The position numbers and the translations under genes are program-made. Below, in pieces: positions 17,528 through 26,215 of a stretch of 64,000 bases of DNA. Each line of letters starts with the position of its first letter. The first letter of the stretch is position 1. The stretch spans positions 5,642,001 through 5,706,000 of the forward strand of contig NZ_LT629777.1 in assembly GCF_900105475.1 (NCBI RefSeq). Reading direction: 5' to 3'. The DNA is from Pseudomonas asplenii. GTDB taxonomy: Bacteria; Pseudomonadota; Gammaproteobacteria; Pseudomonadales; Pseudomonadaceae. The notes under the pieces were generated by a model that was not told the origin of the DNA, ran no database searches, and worked only from the letters and a program-made list of their open reading frames with translations.

Positions 17528-18514
17528 TCACGTGACATTTTCATCGACCAATGGGCTATCCAACGCCGCTGGCGGCCTGACCTCCACCTGATTGGTGATG
17601 CCAAACGGAACGTGTACCGAAGGCGCTACCGCGCTCGCCGATTTCAGATGACCGGATTGGTCATCGAAGAAGATATGGGGTTTCAACACACCCAAAACCC
17701 GCCCCTTCTCGATGCCACCGAGGAAAAACGCATCGTTGGCCATCACCCCCCAACTCTTCAAGGTATTCATGGCACGCTCATGGGACGGCGCATTGCGTGC
17801 CGTGACGATCGATACACGAATTCGGTTTTCATAGTCGGGATTGCGCTGCTTGTGCGCCTCCTCCACGGACTGAAGTTTCGAGATCCGTACCATGAACTCT
17901 TTCAGCGGCCCGGGGTTATGGGGCTGCATGACATTCCTGACTTCGTAGGCATGAAACTCCGTCAACCCGGAGGACTGCATGACCGCTTCCGACTCATCCC
18001 CCGCCAGTACGCCGTCAAAGTCGAAGGCGATACGAAGCGTCTGATCGGCTTCGTCATCGTCGAACGTGGAGTCCAGCATTTGCCCCGCCGGGTGACCGGC
18101 CTTGATGGCGGACTCGACATCGGACTTGTCACCTGACAGGAACAAGGCGATGTTCAAGGCCGGGATGTATTCGTAGGGAGCCTTGCCCTGCATGAAGATG
18201 GCGCGCGTCATGGGCAAGCCATAATGCTCGATCGTCTTCATTACCCGCAGACCGGTGTCGGGATCGTTCTTGGACAGCAGGACCACTTCAACCAGCGGAT
18301 CGCCAGGATCGGGACTGAGGTCATTCAGGGACAACAGGCGTTTGATGAACGGGTAGGCGATGCCCTTGGGCAGAGGGTTGTTCAGGTTCGACTCCTGGAA
18401 CCTGCGATATTTTTCCTCGCCTTCGCTCTTGAAGATCGCATCTGATTCGCTCAGATCGAAAACGGCGCTGGAAGCGACGCCGATCACCAGGCGACTGTCC
18501 AATTCGTAAGGCAT
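17528..18514 (-). CDS. Cytosolic 5'-nucleotidase (NT5-type, HAD-like)
   Basis: 328 residues. Matches the family of bacterial homologues of eukaryotic cytosolic 5'-nucleotidase I, which dephosphorylate nucleoside monophosphates. The nucleophile motif FDFDGVLAGDE lies at residues 164-174, the Thr motif in VSIVTARNAPSHERA, and the acidic motif at HIFFDDQSGHL. There is no signal peptide, so it is cytosolic. It stands between the CDI operon and tRNA-Val, is transcribed on the minus strand, and shows no functional tie to either. Confidence 0.85.
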   Translation of the reverse strand: MPYELDSRLVIGVASSAVFDLSESDAIFKSEGEEKYRRFQESNLNNPLPKGIAYPFIKRLLSLNDLSPDPGDPLVEVVLLSKNDPDTGLRVMKTIEHYGLPMTRAIFMQGKAPYEYIPALNIALFLSGDKSDVESAIKAGHPAGQMLDSTFDDDEADQTLRIAFDFDGVLAGDESEAVMQSSGLTEFHAYEVRNVMQPHNPGPLKEFMVRISKLQSVEEAHKQRNPDYENRIRVSIVTARNAPSHERAMNTLKSWGVMANDAFFLGGIEKGRVLGVLKPHIFFDDQSGHLKSASAVAPSVHVPFGITNQVEVRPPAALDSPLVDENVT

Positions 18515-18682
18515 TCAACTCTCGCTTATCAATGTCCGCATCGGGGCACTGTAGCACTTTACCGGGTGCTCATCCTGACAGCGCCGGTACGTTGAAGGGT
18601 ATGCGGATGAACAGAGAGCGAACAGGTCGGAGCAGGCGTCAGACGGGCGTTGTGAGGGGGAGAATTCTGCACATCGCAGAAA

Positions 18683-18713
18683 GCAAAAAGGGCCAACCTC
18701 TCGGTTGACCCTT
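18683..18713 (-). terminator. Intrinsic terminator of tRNA-Val
   Basis: Inverted repeat with arms 18688-18698 and 18703-18713 (one C-A mismatch, TCTC loop), followed on the minus strand by CCCTTTTTGC. It is placed about 30 nt past the tRNA 3' end, a typical tRNA terminator. Confidence 0.8.
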
Positions 18714-18742
18714 CCAGACCGCCCAGCAGAGCGGATTTTGTC

Positions 18743-18819
18743 TGGTAGGCGCGATTGGACTCGAACCAACGACCCCCACCATGTCAAGGTGGTGCTCTAA
18801 CCAACTGAGCTACGTGCCT
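18743..18819 (-). tRNA. tRNA-Val (anticodon GAC), CCA encoded
   Basis: A 77-nt cloverleaf on the minus strand, including an encoded CCA. D-arm GCTC/GAGC, anticodon stem CCACC/GGTGG around loop TTGACAT (anticodon GAC, plus-strand 18783-18785), T-arm GTTGG TTCGAGT CCAAT. The acceptor stem AGGCACG/CGCGCCT has one A-C mismatch at the fifth pair. Confidence 0.95.
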
Positions 18820-18831
18820 GCTGTGGGGCGC

Positions 18832-18859
18832 ATTCTACGGATTTTCTGCCGCGAGGCAA
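18832..18859 (-). promoter_or_regulatory. Sigma-70 promoter of tRNA-Val
   Basis: On the minus strand a -35 TTGCCT (18854-18859) and a -10 TAGAAT (18832-18837) are separated by 16 bp. A GC-rich GCGCCCC discriminator follows, as expected for a stringently controlled stable-RNA promoter, about 12 nt before the mature 5' end. Confidence 0.65.
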
Positions 18860-18973
18860 CCTGTTTTTTCGCTAAGCCCATGAATAGGCTTGGAAAAATC
18901 CTCAATAAAACAGCGGCATTGATTGCCCCGTCACACGCCGCAGGTGCTGACGCGCCAGACACCACGTGGGCTA

Positions 18974-20434
18974 TCACTGAGAAGCTGAACGCTGGCAGGC
19001 ATTGATCGGCGGTATCCGTCCGCGCCAGGGCTGAGACCGCTCCAACTGCGCGGCGAGTGCGAACAAGGTGCTTTCTTCACCAAAACGACCAGCAAAGTGC
19101 GCGCCCATCGGCAAGCCGGCAGCACTCCAGTACAACGGTACCGACATCGCCGGTTGCCCACTGGCGTTGAACACTGTCGTGAACGGCGAGTAACTGTGGA
19201 ACCGCTCGATCAGCTCATCCAGACTCATACGATCGTCTTGCAGATCCAGCTCACCGATCACCGCCGGCTCACGGGCCAGGGTCGGAGTGAGTATCAGGTC
19301 GTAATCCTGCATGAACACTGCCATTTGACGACCCAAGGCATGAATCCACTCCACCGCGCCCGCATACTGCGCACCGCTGACATTACCCTTGTTGCGCAAG
19401 ATGATCCGGGTACGGGCTTCCAGTTCCTCAGGCTGAACCACACTGCCACGCATCTGGCCCAGCACGTCGACATAGTGACGAGTACTGGCGCCGATGATGG
19501 TGAAGACCTGATCGAGAAACGTCGGCAGCGCCACCGGCAACGTGACAGGTTCAATGTGATGCCCCAGGGACTCGCACAACCTGGCGGCCTGTCGCACGGC
19601 CTCGACACTTTCGCGCGAGGTCGGCCAGGGCCCGAGCTGCTCGACCAGGGCAATCCGCAGCGGCCGTGGATCAGCCTGCAGGGCTGAAACATAGGGCTGA
19701 GACTGCAGGGGCGCGGCATACGGTGCGCCCAGATCGATCCCAGCCGTCGCATCCAACAGCGCCGCACTGTCACGTACCGACAGCGTGATTGCATGGGGGG
19801 TCCCCATACCGGCCCATCCCTCCCCGACCATGGGCCCGGAAGGAAGCAGACCGCGACTGGGCTTGAAGCCGAACACCCCACAGCAGGACGCCGGAACGCG
19901 CAAGGAACCGCCACCGTCGTTGCCATGGGCGAACGGTACGACACGGGCCGCAACCAGGGCGGCCGCGCCACCACTGGAACCGCCCGCGCTGTGGGCGATG
20001 TTCCAGGGATTGTGCGTGGCACCAAAGCGGTTGGACTCGGTGGAGAAAGACGTACCGAACTCGGGTGATGTGCTGCTGCCGAGAATCAGGCAACCGGCCC
20101 GGCGATAACGGCTCACGATCTCTGCGTCAAAGTCTGCCCGACACTCACCCAACGCCCGCGAACCATTGGTCATCGCCGCGCCATTGATCGGAGAAAACAG
20201 ATCCTTCATCAAGGTCGGCACACCGGCAAAAACCCCGCCACCGCGCGGCAGCGCCGCAGCCGTCTGCCGCGCCGAATCGTAGAGCCGCTCGGACACGGCA
20301 TTGAGCTGCGGCTCGACCCGCTCGATACGATCAATCACCGCCTCAAGCAACTCGCCAGGCTGCACGTCACCCCGCCTGACCCACTCGGCCAATCCCATGC
20401 CGTCTTCAATGTCCAGCAGGTCCTGGATGTTCAT
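18974..20434 (-). CDS. Amidase-signature hydrolase
   Basis: Serine amidase of the amidase-signature family, hydrolysing an organic amide to acid plus ammonia. Counting from the ATG at 20434, the Lys-cisSer-Ser triad is Lys77 (GVPTLMKDL), Ser153 (AGGSSGGAAA) and Ser177 (NDGGGSLRVPAS), and the 24-residue gap between the two Ser is the family spacing. An AGAGGA site fits the ATG at 20434 better than the ATG at 20440 or the far-upstream frame start. It lies 16 bp after an MFS transporter in an apparent operon with an SphA-like porin, next to the hpa genes. A plausible job is making an arylacetic acid such as 4-hydroxyphenylacetate from its amide, but the substrate is inferred only from context. 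Confidence 0.85.
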   Translation of the reverse strand: MNIQDLLDIEDGMGLAEWVRRGDVQPGELLEAVIDRIERVEPQLNAVSERLYDSARQTAAALPRGGGVFAGVPTLMKDLFSPINGAAMTNGSRALGECRADFDAEIVSRYRRAGCLILGSSTSPEFGTSFSTESNRFGATHNPWNIAHSAGGSSGGAAALVAARVVPFAHGNDGGGSLRVPASCCGVFGFKPSRGLLPSGPMVGEGWAGMGTPHAITLSVRDSAALLDATAGIDLGAPYAAPLQSQPYVSALQADPRPLRIALVEQLGPWPTSRESVEAVRQAARLCESLGHHIEPVTLPVALPTFLDQVFTIIGASTRHYVDVLGQMRGSVVQPEELEARTRIILRNKGNVSGAQYAGAVEWIHALGRQMAVFMQDYDLILTPTLAREPAVIGELDLQDDRMSLDELIERFHSYSPFTTVFNASGQPAMSVPLYWSAAGLPMGAHFAGRFGEESTLFALAAQLERSQPWRGRIPPINACQRSASQ

Positions 20435-20450
20435 GTTCATTTCCTCTTTG

Positions 20451-21683
20451 TTATGAATGACTTGATCCGAAAGCACGGGTGGCCGCCTTGTGTCGCGCTT
20501 GCAAACCTGCCAGCGCCCAAACCAGGGCCGAGGCAAAACTGGCGAATGCCAGCCACAGAATGGAATGGCGTAGGTCACCGGCCCTGGTACTGAGCACGGC
20601 CACCACCAGCGGGCTGACAAATTGGCCGAAATACAGGCAGGCCGTGAATCCTCCCAGCCCGCGCCCTCGGGTCCTGGCACTCAGGGCATTCATCACCGGA
20701 GCCATGGTGTTGGGCACCAGCATCCCGGCGCCCAGGCCATGAATCAGTACGGCGAGCAATACGGCGTTGTAGGTTTGGCTGCGGATCAGCAGCCATAACC
20801 CAAGCCCCAGCAGCACCAGCAACAGCGCATTGCAACCGGCGATTCCGAGACGTCGACGCAGTACTGGCCAAGCCAACGATCCCCCCAGGGTTGCCAGCAA
20901 CCCCAAGCCTGCCGACAACCCGATCATCGTGCTCGACGTCACCCCGAGACTGACCAGCAAAATCGGTGTCTGGATCGGCACGATAAAGCTCAGGACCATA
21001 CCGCCAAGGATCAGCAGATAACCGAGCACCAGAGGCAGAACCGCCACCCTGCCCTGTTCCGGCGCTTCGACCGTCGGCCGGCTGGTGGCAGGCTCCCACA
21101 ACACCTTCATCATCAGCGGCACCAGCAGCAACGGCATCAGGTACAGCAGGAACGGCAAGCGCCAGGAGTGTTCGCCCAACGCCCCGCCCACCACAAAGAA
21201 CAGCGAGCCCACTAGGCCGATCGTCACCACCTGTCGATTGATGTAGCGCAGCCGATCCTCACCGTACCAATAGTCGGCAATCAATGTGGCGCAACAGGTC
21301 ATCACTGCCGCTTCGGTACAGCCGAACAACAAACGTACGCCGACGATCGCCGGCAAGTTATCGAGCAGTGCCGGCAAGGCCCCGAGCACGGCATACAAGA
21401 AGGTAGCGATCACCAGCAACGCCTTGCGTCCCAGTCGGTCGGCCAGCCACCCGGCCAAGGGCGCACACAGTGCAATTGCCAGCGCAGGCCCGGTAATCGC
21501 CAATGGCACCAGCAGGTCGGCATGAGGCTCCTGCGGACCAAACTCAGCGCCCAACTTGGGCAGGATTGGCGCAACCATGACCGCGCCCATGATGGTCAGG
21601 CTGCTGCCCAGCATCAGTACCAGCCCTTCACGGCGCCCGGTGGCTTGACGTGGCGATGCGTAATCAATCGGTGATGGATTCAT
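20451..21683 (-). CDS. MFS transporter (DHA1-like)
   Basis: 410 residues with about 12 predicted membrane spans. The loop 2-3 signature GWLADRLGRKALLV identifies the major facilitator superfamily. The start at 21683 is set by AAGGGG eight bases upstream; a longer frame to 21770 has no family support. It sits between the SphA-like porin and the amidase, all on the minus strand with gaps of 10-16 bp, and could take up the amide or export a related compound. Substrate unknown. Confidence 0.85.
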   Translation of the reverse strand: MNPSPIDYASPRQATGRREGLVLMLGSSLTIMGAVMVAPILPKLGAEFGPQEPHADLLVPLAITGPALAIALCAPLAGWLADRLGRKALLVIATFLYAVLGALPALLDNLPAIVGVRLLFGCTEAAVMTCCATLIADYWYGEDRLRYINRQVVTIGLVGSLFFVVGGALGEHSWRLPFLLYLMPLLLVPLMMKVLWEPATSRPTVEAPEQGRVAVLPLVLGYLLILGGMVLSFIVPIQTPILLVSLGVTSSTMIGLSAGLGLLATLGGSLAWPVLRRRLGIAGCNALLLVLLGLGLWLLIRSQTYNAVLLAVLIHGLGAGMLVPNTMAPVMNALSARTRGRGLGGFTACLYFGQFVSPLVVAVLSTRAGDLRHSILWLAFASFASALVWALAGLQARHKAATRAFGSSHS

Positions 21684-21693
21684 GGCCTGCCCC

Positions 21694-22626
21694 TTAGAAA
21701 CTTTGAGAGATACGCAGCGCCACGGTGTAACCCTCGGCACGGTTGCGGGCATCGGTTTCCTTGTAGGCATGCAGCCAGATCGGTGGCAGGCCCGGCTTGA
21801 AGTAACTCACCGCCGGCCCGATGGCCAGGACCCGGGCCCGATTGCCCGATTGCAGCCCCGGCGCATCGTCATCGGTGAACTGACGGTAGTAGTACCCGCC
21901 CAGCCCCACAGTCCACGGTCCCACATGCTGGCCCACGGCAAACTCATGGCGGTACTCCACACCGTTCTTGTAGTCGGTTGCCGGGTTGCGGGTATTGACG
22001 TCGACTTCAAAGCTTGAGGAAACCTCGAAGCCGCTGTCGGTCAGGTAGGTGGCGTTGACGATGGGCGAAAAGGTCCAGTGATTGAGCCCCGGAGAGACCA
22101 GACGATTCTTGTCGTAGTCACCGGTGGGCGCCTGGATCTGCATCTGCGTGTTGATAAACAGATTGGGCGAGACACTCCATTGCAGGATCAACGGCAAGAA
22201 TTGCACGTCGGCCAAGCGAAACGGATCAGCTTCCAGCGTCAGCGGACCAGCCGGTGTCGGCACCTTGACGGAGGCGTCCATCTTGAAAAATGGCACCACT
22301 ACGCCAAAACCGTATTTGGCGCCCAATACGGTGTGATCCGTCATGCGCATATACGCGCCAGCAATCGACAAGACATCCAGCGACAGATCGTTGTCGATTG
22401 AACGCCCGTGGCGGTCTTTCTGCACATTGGTCGAGTAAAATGCCGTTCGCAGCCCCAACGTCCCGAAAGGCGTTGCAGGCGGCATCATCCCCGCGCCGAA
22501 ATCATAGACGCCGACGGCCGTAGTCGGCGAACCGTTCTCGGTGCCATGCACACTGGCGCAACAACCGAGCAGCCCCAGCGTGAACAGCGTCATGCGTGCG
22601 GCACTTGCATTTTTTTTATAAGTCAT
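21694..22626 (-). CDS. SphA-like outer-membrane protein (phenol MetA-degradation family)
   Basis: 310 residues with a signal peptide (MTLFTLGLLGCCASVHG). The body has alternating beta strands and the sequence style (GVYDFGAGMMPPATPFGTL, LQAPTGDYDKNRLVSPGLN-like segments, C-terminal RISQSF) of the phenol MetA-pathway/COG4313 proteins. These are found beside aromatic catabolic genes and are thought to be outer-membrane channels or transport aids. GGAGGG lies well placed before the ATG. First gene of the putative porin-MFS-amidase operon. Confidence 0.82.
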   Translation of the reverse strand: MTYKKNASAARMTLFTLGLLGCCASVHGTENGSPTTAVGVYDFGAGMMPPATPFGTLGLRTAFYSTNVQKDRHGRSIDNDLSLDVLSIAGAYMRMTDHTVLGAKYGFGVVVPFFKMDASVKVPTPAGPLTLEADPFRLADVQFLPLILQWSVSPNLFINTQMQIQAPTGDYDKNRLVSPGLNHWTFSPIVNATYLTDSGFEVSSSFEVDVNTRNPATDYKNGVEYRHEFAVGQHVGPWTVGLGGYYYRQFTDDDAPGLQSGNRARVLAIGPAVSYFKPGLPPIWLHAYKETDARNRAEGYTVALRISQSF

Positions 22627-22694
22627 CGGATGTCCCTCCCATCAAGTGGTGTAGGCCATCCTAGTAAGCCGCACCGTGGGCGGGTTATCCGTTT

Positions 22695-23687
22695 TCAGCA
22701 GAGTTGAGTGCGACGCAGGGTCTGTGAAGGGCTTTCGCCAAACATGGTTCGGTAATCGCTGGAGAAACGGCTCAAATGCCAGAATCCCCAGCGTGCCGCC
22801 ACTGCCTGTACACCTTGGGATTGCGTGCTCGTTCGTAGTTCACGACGCACCGCATTGAGGCGTAACGCTCGCAGATAGGCCACCGGATTGATCCCCAGGG
22901 TTTCCTGGAAACAGTACTGGAGTTTGCGCCGGCTGGCGCCGATGTGGTTGCACAGGTCGAGGATCGACAACGGCTCGTCGAGGTGACTCAAGGCATATTC
23001 GCGTGCCCGATCCACCATCCGTTTGCGCGCCGTGGGGCTGAGGGGTGGTGCTTGATCCGGCGCGATCAGTTCCAGCAAGTGCAGCATCACCGCATCCCGA
23101 ATGCCACGACGGATCGAGTCATACCCAAACAACACACTCCGTTCCTGCTCACAGCTCGACAGCTCATTGAACAAGGCCGTGAGTTCTCCTTGCACGGAGG
23201 AGTCGCCCAAGCGGTAACACCTGGGAAGATCGGTAATTCGGAAGTCGCTACCCTGGCGTTCCAAACCATGCGCCAACGCCTGCTCTTCAATCGCCACGCT
23301 GAGCAGATCCAGGTGCTGAGGCGTGTGCAGCTCGGGAAGGTTTTCGCCATGGGCAACCAACAGGCTCGACTCGTGAATCGGATGCCCCGAGCAATAAACC
23401 GGACCATGAGCACTCAACGGTATGCTGAAAGTGATTGCACCTTTCCAGGCCGCCCCACTTTTTATCATGGCCTGATTAGAGCGGTCGCGTACCAGTTGCA
23501 TCCAGCCCGAACGGAACTCCATCAGTTCGCCTTCAAAGGCCCCCGGGGACACCTGATCGTAGCGAACGCGCCAGCCGCCCATATTGCGGGCGTGCTCATC
23601 AATGTCGCTCGTCAGGAAACGCTGGAGGGGTAACGGTGCTCGAACCACCGTCGAGGCCGCAGGCATCAACACGTTGTTATTGTTCAT
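22695..23687 (-). CDS. AraC-family transcriptional regulator
   Basis: 330 residues. The N-terminal half carries the GGWRVRYDQVSPGAFEGEL pattern typical of EutR-like AraC proteins. The C-terminal hundred residues hold the two helix-turn-helix units (LSILDLCNHIGASRRKLQYCF and AARWGFWHLSRFSSDYRTMFGESP). It lies just upstream of the porin-MFS-amidase operon in the same direction, so it likely controls it. A GTTAACTTGTTAAG site sits 138 bp before its start. The effector is unknown. Confidence 0.87.
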   Translation of the reverse strand: MNNNNVLMPAASTVVRAPLPLQRFLTSDIDEHARNMGGWRVRYDQVSPGAFEGELMEFRSGWMQLVRDRSNQAMIKSGAAWKGAITFSIPLSAHGPVYCSGHPIHESSLLVAHGENLPELHTPQHLDLLSVAIEEQALAHGLERQGSDFRITDLPRCYRLGDSSVQGELTALFNELSSCEQERSVLFGYDSIRRGIRDAVMLHLLELIAPDQAPPLSPTARKRMVDRAREYALSHLDEPLSILDLCNHIGASRRKLQYCFQETLGINPVAYLRALRLNAVRRELRTSTQSQGVQAVAARWGFWHLSRFSSDYRTMFGESPSQTLRRTQLC

Positions 23688-23824
23688 TGACCCAACCTTT
23701 TTCAGTTGCAGGCTTACGGGTCAGATATCAGGCAAGTTCTATTCCGAACTCGAGTAGCTCGCGCATTTGTGCCGAAAATGGATAGTGCGAATACGCTGCC
23801 ATAACGGCATCGGCCAGAATAAAT

Positions 23825-23838
23825 GTTAACTTGTTAAG
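23825..23838. promoter_or_regulatory. HpaR-type operator half-palindrome
   Basis: GTTAACTTGTTAAG fits the GTTAAnnnnTTAA pattern seen at the hpaG1 promoter and in front of the second hpaR. It lies in the upstream region of the AraC gene ending at 23687 and directly after the hpaR stop. Confidence 0.45.
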
Positions 23839-23850
23839 AAAAATAAACCT

Positions 23851-24273
23851 TCACGGTTTGATATTTTTCAGCTCATCGAGCAAGGCCAGCAGCTGCTGCA
23901 TTTTCTGCGCACCGAACTGCTCCTCGATTTTCAGGTAGTTGTTTTCCATGCCTTCACTCATGGAGACGAAGCATTGTTGGCCGCGCTCTGTCAGCACGAC
24001 GAAGACACGCCGTTGATCCTGGTTGGACTTGTATCGACGGACCAGTCCATCGCGCTCCAGACGAGCCAGCACACCCGTCATGCTCGGTTTCAGGATGCAG
24101 GCCTGCTGGGCGAGTTGATGGCTTTCGAGTTCACCTTGCTGACGCAGTATCCGAATGACCCGCCACTGCTGCTCGGTCAGTTCATGCTTGTTCAGTGCGG
24201 GCCGGAAAAAAGCCATTGCCGCTTCCCGGGCTTGCAGCAGGGTCAGGGTCAGTGAAGGTCTGGGGTTGGCCAT
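23851..24273 (-). CDS. hpaR: HpaR, MarR-family regulator of the homoprotocatechuate operon
   Basis: 140 residues. Matches the remembered HpaR sequence type throughout: LTLLQAREAAMAFFRPALN, then LTEQQWRVIRILRQQGELE, recognition helix ILKPSMTGVLARLERDGLV and wing DQRRVFVVLTERG. Family knowledge: HpaR represses hpa meta-pathway genes and is released by 4-hydroxyphenylacetate or homoprotocatechuate. No strong ribosome site precedes the ATG. A second 140-residue copy lies at 32869-33291, at the other end of the hpa operon. Which of the two controls hpaG1 cannot be told here. Confidence 0.9.
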   Translation of the reverse strand: MANPRPSLTLTLLQAREAAMAFFRPALNKHELTEQQWRVIRILRQQGELESHQLAQQACILKPSMTGVLARLERDGLVRRYKSNQDQRRVFVVLTERGQQCFVSMSEGMENNYLKIEEQFGAQKMQQLLALLDELKNIKP

Positions 24274-24455
24274 GGCGGCACCACGTCAAGGGGCGAGTCG
24301 GCAGCTTAGTGTCGCCAGTCAGCCCGTGCAAGCTGCGCCGCCGCCATGAAAAGTACAATCCGTTCCGTGTAAAAGCCATTTTTTCGACCCGGGGTGATGC
24401 CCATGATGATCCGTACAAGATCACCAACACCCCAGAGCGAAAGTCTATGCCCGGC

Positions 24456-25361
24456 TCAACGCAAACCCGATTGGCGCTGGCGGTACTCCCCCGGAGTGAG
24501 CTGCGCGTAACGCTGGAAGAAACGACTGAAATAGGCCGGGTCCTTGAACCCGAGCTGATAGCAGATTTCGTTGGCGGAACTGCCCGTGAACAACAGCAAC
24601 CGCTTGGCCTCCTGCATCAGACGCTCCATGATCAAGCGCTTGGAAGGCAGGTCGGCGATCCGTCGGCAGACATCGTTCAGACGCGCCTGCGTAACCCCGA
24701 TACCTTGCGCATAACGCGACAACGGCCAGTGCTGCTGGTAATGCGCTTCGATCAGCGCATTGAAACGGTGGAAAATCTTCAGGTCTTCATGCCGGGCAGG
24801 CGTTGCTTTCAACGAGTGGGAACACAGTCGCAACAGGTTGATCATGATCAACCGCGTCAAGCTGTCCAGGGCCGCACTGCGCCCGGGCCGCTGGGCCTTC
24901 ACCTCTTCGCTCAAGGCCTCGAACAGCACATCCAGTCGGCGGATATCGTCCGCGTATTGCGGCTCCAACTGTGCCAGCGCAACACACGCCGCCGGCATTT
25001 GCGCACCGGCAGGCGCCAGGCTCGCGTCGCCCTCGATCAGTTGCCACACCAGTTGCTGACGCACCGTCAGTACATGCCCATCACTGTCGGCCTCGGTCAC
25101 AAAGGAATGCGGCACGGTGGGTGGCGTGAGGAAAAACATCGGCCCGGACTCCACGTACTGCTGGTCATCCAGGTACACCCGCACCGTGCCACTTTTCACG
25201 TAATGAATCTGGAAGAACCGGTCATGCCGGTGAACCGGCATATTGCGGCCGAAAAATTCTGCCAGGTTGGCCAGCTTGTCGTAATGGACCTCGGCGTCGC
25301 TGTAGCGCTGGTCGTAGACCTGGCCAATGTTGATATTCGGGATGGGTTGACGCTCGGTCAT
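24456..25361 (-). CDS. hpaA: HpaA, AraC-family activator of 4-hydroxyphenylacetate catabolism
   Basis: 301 residues with an N-terminal cupin sensor (NMPVHRHDRFFQIHYVKSG, FFLTPPTVPHSF) and a C-terminal double HTH (LPSKRLIMERLMQEAKRLL; ICYQLGFKDPAYFSRFFQR). This is the HpaA pattern; in enterobacteria HpaA with 4-hydroxyphenylacetate activates the hydroxylase promoter. Here the hydroxylase genes are about 18 kb away (43.5-45.7 kb). hpaA is divergent from hpaG1, with 179 bp of shared control region. Confidence 0.9.
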   Translation of the reverse strand: MTERQPIPNINIGQVYDQRYSDAEVHYDKLANLAEFFGRNMPVHRHDRFFQIHYVKSGTVRVYLDDQQYVESGPMFFLTPPTVPHSFVTEADSDGHVLTVRQQLVWQLIEGDASLAPAGAQMPAACVALAQLEPQYADDIRRLDVLFEALSEEVKAQRPGRSAALDSLTRLIMINLLRLCSHSLKATPARHEDLKIFHRFNALIEAHYQQHWPLSRYAQGIGVTQARLNDVCRRIADLPSKRLIMERLMQEAKRLLLFTGSSANEICYQLGFKDPAYFSRFFQRYAQLTPGEYRQRQSGLR

Positions 25362-25459
25362 CGCACGCTACTCGTTCTTATTGTGATTGCCGTGTCGCAG
25401 CCATGCCCATCCTGCACCGAATCGGGCCGAACAACCACCGCATGGGCAGCCTGCCACGC

Positions 25460-25503
25460 TTGACGATAGTTAACATCTTAATTATAACTGTTAACACATT
25501 AAC
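25460..25503 (+). promoter_or_regulatory. hpaG1 promoter with two HpaR-type operators
   Basis: A near-consensus sigma-70 promoter, TTGACG (25460-25465), 17-bp spacer, TATAAC (25483-25488). GTTAACATCTTAAT (25469-25482) fills the spacer. GTTAACACATTAAC (25490-25503), a perfect GTTAAnnnnTTAAC palindrome, covers the expected start site. Two MarR-type dimers here, 21 bp apart centre to centre (two helical turns), would block polymerase fully. Confidence 0.7.
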
Positions 25504-25540
25504 AAAATTCAGGGCCCCCATGGCTCTGCCAGGAGAAAGC

Positions 25541-26215
25541 ATGAGCCGTGCCTTGCATGACACCGCAAGCGGCACCCTTTTGGGTGTCGCACTGAACTAC
25601 CACGGACTGCTCAAGCAGCACCTTGCCGAGTTCGAACAGCCGCCCTATCAGCAACCTCCCGTCAAACCGGTGCTGTTCATCAAGACGCCCAACACCCGCA
25701 ACCCACACGGCGCCCAGGTGGTGCATCCAGGCCCGGGTGAACGCCTGCAACCGGGGCCGGCCTTGGCCGTCGTGATGGCTAAAAGCGCCAGCCGCGTCAG
25801 CCAGGCCGAAGCCCTCGAGCATGTGGCCGGCTACACCATCGTCAATGAGTTCAGCCTGCCGGAAGACAGCTACTACCGCCCCGCCGTCAAAGCAAAATGC
25901 CGGGATGGTTTCTGTGCCATCGGGCCTGAGCTGATACCCACCGCGCAGATCAGCGACCCGCACAGTCTTGCGATCACGCTGTACGTCAATGGCCAGATCC
26001 GTCAGCAAAACACCACGGCCAATCTGGTGCGCAACATCCCTGTGCTGATCGCCGAAATCAGCGAATTCATGACCCTGCACGCAGGCGATGTACTGATCAC
26101 CGGGACTGCAGAAGGTCGCGTCGATGTGCTGCCGGGTGACACCGTCGAAGTTGAAATCAGCGGCCTGGGCCGTCTCGTCAACCACATCGTGGCAGAGTCA
26201 GGGGACCTTGCATGA
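25541..26215 (+). CDS. hpaG1: HpaG1, 4-hydroxyphenylacetate degradation isomerase/decarboxylase subunit 1
   Basis: 224 residues of the fumarylacetoacetate-hydrolase fold. In E. coli HpaG is one fused protein; pseudomonads carry two genes, and this is the first half. The pathway role is decarboxylation/isomerisation of 5-oxopent-3-ene-1,2,5-tricarboxylate. AGGAGAAAGC precedes the ATG at 25541, so the longer upstream frame is not used. At the position where HpaG2 shows the metal-binding ECE, this subunit reads PALAVVMAK, so metal ligands may be lost and catalysis may rest on the partner. First gene of the hpa operon; its stop overlaps hpaG2 by 4 bp. Confidence 0.88.
   Translation: MSRALHDTASGTLLGVALNYHGLLKQHLAEFEQPPYQQPPVKPVLFIKTPNTRNPHGAQVVHPGPGERLQPGPALAVVMAKSASRVSQAEALEHVAGYTIVNEFSLPEDSYYRPAVKAKCRDGFCAIGPELIPTAQISDPHSLAITLYVNGQIRQQNTTANLVRNIPVLIAEISEFMTLHAGDVLITGTAEGRVDVLPGDTVEVEISGLGRLVNHIVAESGDLA

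Noticed and set aside
18515..18787. Small minus-strand frame running across tRNA-Val
   Set aside because: It overlaps a complete tRNA and its terminator and has no coding support.
24274..24455. Possible small gene between hpaR and hpaA
   Set aside because: Short frames only, without ribosome sites or recognisable sequence; most likely the leader of hpaR and the 3' end of the hpaA transcript.
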